Below, piece after piece: positions 14,187 through 18,318 of a DNA stretch of 18,318 nucleotides; within the stretch, counting starts at the first letter, position 1; every line of letters starts with the position of its first letter. This stretch comes from Saprospiraceae bacterium. Its GTDB lineage: Bacteria; Bacteroidota; Bacteroidia; Chitinophagales; Saprospiraceae. Both the position numbers and the translations under genes were made by a program. The notes below the pieces were generated by a model. It had not been told where the DNA came from. It saw nothing but the letters and a program-made list of their open reading frames with translations, and did not search any database. The stretch spans positions 1 to 18,318 of the forward strand of contig JALZVN010000259.1 in assembly GCA_023299965.1 (NCBI GenBank), in the 5' to 3' direction.

Positions 14187-14891
14187 ATGAAATATTTAAC
14201 TAAATCGTTACTTGCTACATTTCTATGCTTTAGTCTATTTTTTTCCTGCGGAGGAGATGCCTCTGTAGACTCTATGACGTCAAAATCTGAGACAAAAACT
14301 ATTGTCAAAGGTGGAAAAGACTTAAGAAATCCAGTTGACACACTTTCTAAAGCAGATAAATTAGCCCGTATGAATAAGGCTAATAGCGCTAATCATGCTG
14401 ATCCTACTGTAACAGAAAATGATATAAAAGTAAAAGCTATTAAAAAAGAACTTTTAACAAAAACCAGAAAAATCGGACAAGGGCAAGCAGAACAAACTTC
14501 AAGACTGAGAAAAGAGAAGTTTGAAAGAGAAAAAAATACGCCGATAACAAGCGAGCAAAAAAATGTGGCTAATAGAATTTGCGAATGTCTTGAAAAAGAA
14601 CCTTTATTCGCAAAATTAAAGAGCACTAAAACACACCAAGCATTATTTAAAATAGCTGGGGAAAACAGTGATAAAACTGTTCAAGCTATGCAAAATTGTT
14701 ATACCGTCAATATGGTTCCTGCTGTAGCAAATATGGGTGATGATGGATTTATATTTGCTCTAAAGGCTCGTAATTACTTAAATAAAAACTGTATAAAAGG
14801 CTCAGATAAATTTTGGCTAAACATCGGATCTTATCTTGCTAGAAAAAACAAACCTGTAGATATAGAAATGGATATGACTAAAAAACAATAA
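14187..14891 (+). CDS. Lipoprotein of unknown function
   Basis: The family is not recognised. The 234-residue product starts with a short basic segment, a hydrophobic stretch (residues 8-19) and FFSC, with Cys21 the probable lipid attachment site; CGGD after it is common among Bacteroidota lipoproteins. The mature part has a polar linker rich in Lys, Asn and Asp (25-80) and a highly charged, probably helical segment (80-120). A C-terminal domain follows with four cysteines (132 and 134 in ICECLEKEP, then 171 and 202), which could form disulfides in the periplasm or at the surface. Codons are A/T-rich compared with its neighbours. It has its own promoter and a strong terminator, so it is a single-gene unit. 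The ATG at 14187 fits both the promoter position and the signal peptide. Confidence 0.75.
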   Translation: MKYLTKSLLATFLCFSLFFSCGGDASVDSMTSKSETKTIVKGGKDLRNPVDTLSKADKLARMNKANSANHADPTVTENDIKVKAIKKELLTKTRKIGQGQAEQTSRLRKEKFEREKNTPITSEQKNVANRICECLEKEPLFAKLKSTKTHQALFKIAGENSDKTVQAMQNCYTVNMVPAVANMGDDGFIFALKARNYLNKNCIKGSDKFWLNIGSYLARKNKPVDIEMDMTKKQ

Positions 14892-14921
14892 ATCAATCAA
14901 TATCCAAATACAGGATTATCA

Positions 14922-14959
14922 AAAAAAAGCCAATAGCGGATCCGCTATTGGCTTTTTTT
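14922..14959. terminator. Bidirectional terminator, 38-bp perfect palindrome
   Basis: A self-complementary 38-mer centred on GGATCC between 14940 and 14941. Each arm is a run of seven A, GCCAATAGCGGA, and the mirror ends in seven T. It provides a 12-bp G/C-containing stem with a T-run in either direction, between the lipoprotein gene (stop 14891) and the convergent GLPGLI gene (stop 14977). Confidence 0.9.
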
Positions 14960-14976
14960 GATGACATCCATTTTCT

Positions 14977-15720
14977 TCAATACCTCACTCTCCAGTAAGG
15001 ATTCTTCTTACCAGCTATCGTCTGGTCTATGTACTTCTTGACAATAGCATCATGGGCTGCTCTTTCAATTTTTTTCCCTTTTATCTTCTTCGGGTAAGGC
15101 AATTTGACCTCTTCTACTTCTAAGGCAACCTTAGTAGCGGTTATGACTGCATCTTGATTATTGATATCAATCTCGAGAATCATTCCAGGCAATCCACCAT
15201 AGCCTTCTGGACCACCTGACATCGGAATCAAGTCAGTAAACCAAGCATGAATCGTTTGACCTTTGATTGCGTTTTTTGTTTCCGCTTTCATACAGAGGTA
15301 TCCTTCAATCTCTTTAATCTCGTTGAGGATTTTCCATCTCGTTCTAGGCAGGTCTTCTTTGATATGATATACTTTCCCCAATGTCTCGATAAGATCTTCT
15401 TGTGACTTTTCCTTGTAGTTTCTCATCAATAAGAATTGAGACTGCTTCCAAGAATACCCACCAGAAGCGTCTTCTGCTTTTTTCCTATAGACAGACTTGT
15501 TGTCTTTAAAGAATAACTCGTAATCTGTCCCCTCACTAGCATAGTTCCCCCAAGTCAAAGAACTCCTATCTACATCCTCTTGAGTGATGTGAGGAAGCTT
15601 AGACATGATAGAAATATAATCCTGTTTTCTATTGAAAGTGATGACTCCTTCAGCTTTTTGCTGCGCTTCGATGTACGTAGTCATCAAAAGTATCATAATG
15701 AATCCGATAACAAATCTCAT
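14977..15720 (-). CDS. GLPGLI-family exported protein
   Basis: A 247-residue secreted or periplasmic protein of the GLPGLI family, found in Bacteroidota and often encoded next to outer-membrane TonB-receptor-like proteins; its molecular role is unknown. A signal peptide is clear (MRFVIGFIMILLMTTYIEA, cleavage probably after residue 19). The family motif appears as GPEGYGGLPGMILEID around residue 170-185, with Met replacing Leu in GLPGLI. Upstream are VITFNRKQDY and a YEL(F)FKDNKSVY segment also typical of the family. The gene lies downstream of a beta-barrel receptor gene on the same strand, in the usual order, but a terminator and an inverted-repeat element separate them, so co-transcription is uncertain. 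I found no good promoter directly before it. Confidence 0.88.
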   Translation of the reverse strand: MRFVIGFIMILLMTTYIEAQQKAEGVITFNRKQDYISIMSKLPHITQEDVDRSSLTWGNYASEGTDYELFFKDNKSVYRKKAEDASGGYSWKQSQFLLMRNYKEKSQEDLIETLGKVYHIKEDLPRTRWKILNEIKEIEGYLCMKAETKNAIKGQTIHAWFTDLIPMSGGPEGYGGLPGMILEIDINNQDAVITATKVALEVEEVKLPYPKKIKGKKIERAAHDAIVKKYIDQTIAGKKNPYWRVRY

Positions 15721-15787
15721 ATGCTTAATTATAGTTTTTAGAGTACCTCAATTAACTATACTCTTGGTTGATCAGAAAATCTAAAAT

Positions 15788-15904
15788 TTTCTTAAGTGAA
15801 TAGAATGAATTTTCACTTCGTTGTTCGTCGGTCGCTTAGCTATAACTAAGCTCCTATCTCACGCCTCGTCTAAATCTATTCTATTCTACTTTCAACTCAA
15901 GAAA
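15788..15904. repeat. Intergenic inverted-repeat element
   Basis: Imperfect terminal repeats face each other: TTTCTTAAGT (15788-15797) against ACTCAAGAAA (15895-15904), 9 of 10 matching, and TGAATAGAATGAATTT (15797-15812) against AAATCTATTCTATTCT (15872-15887), 13 of 16 matching. The interior is GC-richer and includes the hairpin GCTTAG-N6-CTAAGC (15834-15851). It has no coding capacity. It looks like a small MITE-like or REP-like unit lying between the receptor gene and the GLPGLI gene. Confidence 0.5.
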
Positions 15905-15909
15905 CAGTT

Positions 15910-15943
15910 AATAAAGGTACCCTTTATTTAATATTGGGTACCT
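15910..15943 (-). terminator. Terminator after the beta-barrel receptor gene
   Basis: On the minus strand AGGTACCC (15943-15936), a 13-base A/T loop and GGGTACCT (15922-15915) form an 8-bp stem that runs into TTTATT. It starts 8 bases after the receptor stop codon. The T-run is short and interrupted, so termination may be partial. Confidence 0.55.
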
Positions 15944-15950
15944 GTGTTTT

Positions 15951-18318
15951 CTACCACCAACTCTTCTTTTGAGCAGAACTCTTCACACCTCTGATATTGT
16001 AGGTCAAACTAAACAGCAAATACCGCCTCAATATCGTATTTTCCGATTGGAAGAAATCCAATGATTGAAATCCTACGTTTTGATCGAACACATCAAATAA
16101 CGACAATCTTGCTTCCATTCTATTTTTCTTTAGAAAAGGACGAGACACCGAAAGATCCAAAACTGGTATCTCTCTTTGCACATCAAATCTATCGTTGTCA
16201 TACCTATCGTAATTGAGATTGGCACTCCACAATAGTTTACCTATTGTCTTTGCCGAAAATTCAACAGAATAAGATTCATTTCTAATTTTTTGATTTTGAG
16301 TAACATCTATCTCATATCTTGTATCTCTAAAAGATAAGTTGGCTGTTAAATATATGCCAATATTGTCGATGGGGGTAATATTGAATCTTATGTATGGATC
16401 ATAACTAGTTGTTTCCGTATTGTTCTCAATTCCATTCACAAATGACAATCTGTTTTGTTCGCTTACTCTTAGTCTTAGTCTTGTCGTAATTTTATTTTTA
16501 ATTATCGGAAAACTAAGTCCAGAACTAAATTCTAATCTAAATCCTCCATCAACATTGACAGGCTGTACGGTAGTAACTAAGAATTCATCTACTTCTTCGT
16601 TTGTCGAGAATTGATTTTCATAAGACTTCAAACTTACATCAAAATTAAATCGAGTACCCGAGAGTGGATATGATTTACTAAAATCGGCAGAAAAATTGTT
16701 TGACAACTCTGGTGTCAAGCCAGCATTCCCAACTATAATATATTGAGGATTAAGATTATTGACTACAGGTTGCAAGTCTTCAATTCTAGGCTCTACAGCC
16801 TCTCTCGAAAAATATGCTCCAGCATAAGAATTGCTAAATGGTTCAAAATCGAATGACAGATTGGGTACCCAATTATTAAAGTCTTTGTCTACCCTACCCA
16901 AAACTGAGCTACCTTCCGCACCTCTAAAGTCTCCAATCAGGTCAAACTTTTGATATGCTAATCCTGCAGAAAGGTTGATACCATTATGTGAATATCGAAG
17001 AGAAGAGCCAATGCGATTAAGGACAATTGTATTCTCATAGATTCGGCTTAAGTCTTCATTAAGTTGAAGCTCGTTTTGTAACTCATCATTTACTTCTCTA
17101 TCGCCCGTCTCTTCTCTATTGCTGTAATTATAAAACGATTCCCAAAATATTTTTTTTGAAATTGGCTCTACGTACAAGGCGTTGGCTTTGTACTGTACCT
17201 TATCTCTAATGTTATTATTGAACTGCTTCACAATAGAGAGACTGTCTATTCCAGAGCTAGCATTTAGAAAGTTGGTATTAGATTCTTGAGTCCAATCTTC
17301 TTTCAATTCGGTGTAAAGTATCGAAGTATTTAAGCCTAGGCTTCTGCCTTTCTTTTTAAACTTCTTTCTTAACAATAACAATCCATTCGCAAGAACGCCC
17401 TCTGTATTGATATCATTGGTCACATTAGCTATACTTCGCACTTCATCATCCTCACTTAATCTGGTCGTTTCTTGTGACAATTTATTTTCATTGATTTGTG
17501 CTCCATTAAATGAAAACTTTACAAAATGCAAAGAATCAATTTCTTTACTCAATTCAATTTCTGCTCTGTGAGAAAATGATATATCATCTCCCCTATTTAC
17601 CGTTTCCTCTTTAGTGACAAAGTCTTGGAAAAATCTTTCTCTAGAAGAAGTTCCATTCTTGTCCACGCCTGCCTGATTATAATAATAAACAGCACTTGCT
17701 TTATTTTTATTATGGTCATAATTAAAGTTAAATCCTCCGTTGATGTTTCTTGGAAGTCCTTGCGTGGCGTTGTTGTTAAAAAATACAGAGCGAATACTAC
17801 TCTCTATACCACTACTGCTACCTCCAAACGAGAAGGACCTAAAGTTTCCACCTCCAAATCCATAATCTGTATCTCCTCCAAAATTCCATGCTTGTGCACC
17901 CATAAAATCTTGATAGTCATCCCAAGACAAACCATTTCGTCCTGTGTTATTACCTACGCCGACAAGGCTAAACTGAATCTTCTTATTAAACTTATTGTAA
18001 TTCCCTTTCAATTCTTTTCTGTCTTCGGTACCAACAGAGGCTATGACTTTTCCAAAGGCTCCTTTTTTGAACTCTTCCTTAAGGGTTAAATTCATAGTCT
18101 TCTCTTCCGATTGTGAGGTAGATCCAGTTATCTCATCCTGTTCTGATTTGGTATCAAATACCTGAATCTTACCTATGCCTTCTGCAGGAAGATTTTTTGT
18201 TGCCGCTTGTGGACTACTCCCGAAGAATGACTTTCCATCTACGGTCACCTTATTTACATTCTTGCCATCCGCGAGTATACTACCGTCTGATTCCACCTCG
18301 ATTCCAGGAAGTCGTTTA
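15951..18318 (-). CDS. TonB-dependent-receptor-like outer-membrane beta-barrel protein (5' end missing)
   Basis: Outer-membrane barrel protein of the large Bacteroidota group related to TonB-dependent receptors (outer membrane beta-barrel family). The frame is open to the window edge, so the signal peptide and the N-terminal carboxypeptidase-D-like domain are outside; a GTG at 18296 is an internal codon and not the start. About 788 codons are visible. They begin in the plug-like domain with KRLPGIEVESDG and VTVDGKSFFG, then ATKNLPAEGIGKIQVFD, which is typical. A Gly/Phe-rich stretch (DTDYGFGGGNFRSFSFGG) follows, then alternating barrel strands, and the protein ends KKSWW. It probably imports or handles a ligand together with the downstream GLPGLI protein, as that pairing is common; the ligand is unknown. 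Confidence 0.88.
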   Translation of the reverse strand, partial: KRLPGIEVESDGSILADGKNVNKVTVDGKSFFGSSPQAATKNLPAEGIGKIQVFDTKSEQDEITGSTSQSEEKTMNLTLKEEFKKGAFGKVIASVGTEDRKELKGNYNKFNKKIQFSLVGVGNNTGRNGLSWDDYQDFMGAQAWNFGGDTDYGFGGGNFRSFSFGGSSSGIESSIRSVFFNNNATQGLPRNINGGFNFNYDHNKNKASAVYYYNQAGVDKNGTSSRERFFQDFVTKEETVNRGDDISFSHRAEIELSKEIDSLHFVKFSFNGAQINENKLSQETTRLSEDDEVRSIANVTNDINTEGVLANGLLLLRKKFKKKGRSLGLNTSILYTELKEDWTQESNTNFLNASSGIDSLSIVKQFNNNIRDKVQYKANALYVEPISKKIFWESFYNYSNREETGDREVNDELQNELQLNEDLSRIYENTIVLNRIGSSLRYSHNGINLSAGLAYQKFDLIGDFRGAEGSSVLGRVDKDFNNWVPNLSFDFEPFSNSYAGAYFSREAVEPRIEDLQPVVNNLNPQYIIVGNAGLTPELSNNFSADFSKSYPLSGTRFNFDVSLKSYENQFSTNEEVDEFLVTTVQPVNVDGGFRLEFSSGLSFPIIKNKITTRLRLRVSEQNRLSFVNGIENNTETTSYDPYIRFNITPIDNIGIYLTANLSFRDTRYEIDVTQNQKIRNESYSVEFSAKTIGKLLWSANLNYDRYDNDRFDVQREIPVLDLSVSRPFLKKNRMEARLSLFDVFDQNVGFQSLDFFQSENTILRRYLLFSLTYNIRGVKSSAQKKSWW

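Noticed and set aside
17625..18089. Plus-strand 154-codon frame opposite the beta-barrel gene
   Set aside because: Entirely antisense to a well-supported receptor gene; low-complexity Ile/Ser/Thr-rich product.
18294..18296. GTG as start codon of the beta-barrel gene
   Set aside because: The frame continues upstream with KRLPGIE, the normal sequence of the plug-like domain, so the gene is cut by the window and the GTG is internal.

Overview
The window looks like a chromosomal segment of a member of the Bacteroidota. The ribosomal gene order runs rpsL-rpsG-fusA-rpsJ-rplC-rplD with no tuf between fusA and rpsJ. At least three good promoters fit the Bacteroidota sigma-A pattern (TTG, 19-20 nt, TAnnTTTG). 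Start codons lack clear Shine-Dalgarno sequences. A GLPGLI-family protein sits downstream of an outer-membrane beta-barrel receptor, and intergenic regions carry palindromic repeats of a kind I recall from Flavobacteriia and Saprospiria genomes. I cannot place it below phylum with confidence.

Layout. Bases 1-4616 (minus strand) hold the fused str/S10 translation operon, running leftwards out of the window inside rplD. Two promoters can be read: one ahead of rpsL and one between fusA and rpsJ. The second lies inside the loop of a terminator-like hairpin, which would separate EF-G from S10 operon transcription. Bases 4813-5265 (plus) encode a spermidine/diamine-type GNAT acetyltransferase. Bases 5266-5692 are non-coding, with diverged direct repeats and a plus-strand terminator. 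Bases 5693-6670 (minus) encode a short-chain-type isoprenyl diphosphate synthase. Bases 6833-8776 (plus) encode a hybrid-kinase-like protein whose first receiver, phospho-acceptor histidine and ATP-binding boxes are all degenerate while its last receiver is intact. Bases 8912-10790 (plus) are an overlapping pair: a YpdA/Bdr-type flavoprotein reductase and a histone-deacetylase-fold deacetylase. Bases 11164-13638 (plus) encode the replication-restart helicase PriA, whose apparent upstream TTG start is really the -33 element of its promoter.

Bases 13638-14110 form a nested inverted-repeat block packed with perfect palindromes. It is followed by an unknown lipoprotein gene (14187-14891, plus) with its own promoter. 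A 38-bp perfect palindrome acts as a two-way terminator between this gene and a convergent GLPGLI-family gene (14977-15720, minus). Upstream of that, separated by a terminator and another inverted-repeat element, lies a TonB-receptor-like outer-membrane beta-barrel gene (15951-18318, minus) that is cut by the window edge.

No tRNA, rRNA, CRISPR array, transposase or phage gene was seen. Most genes are housekeeping. The least ordinary material is the pseudokinase, the promoter-in-terminator arrangement, the repeat-rich spacers and the non-coding stretch after the acetyltransferase gene.
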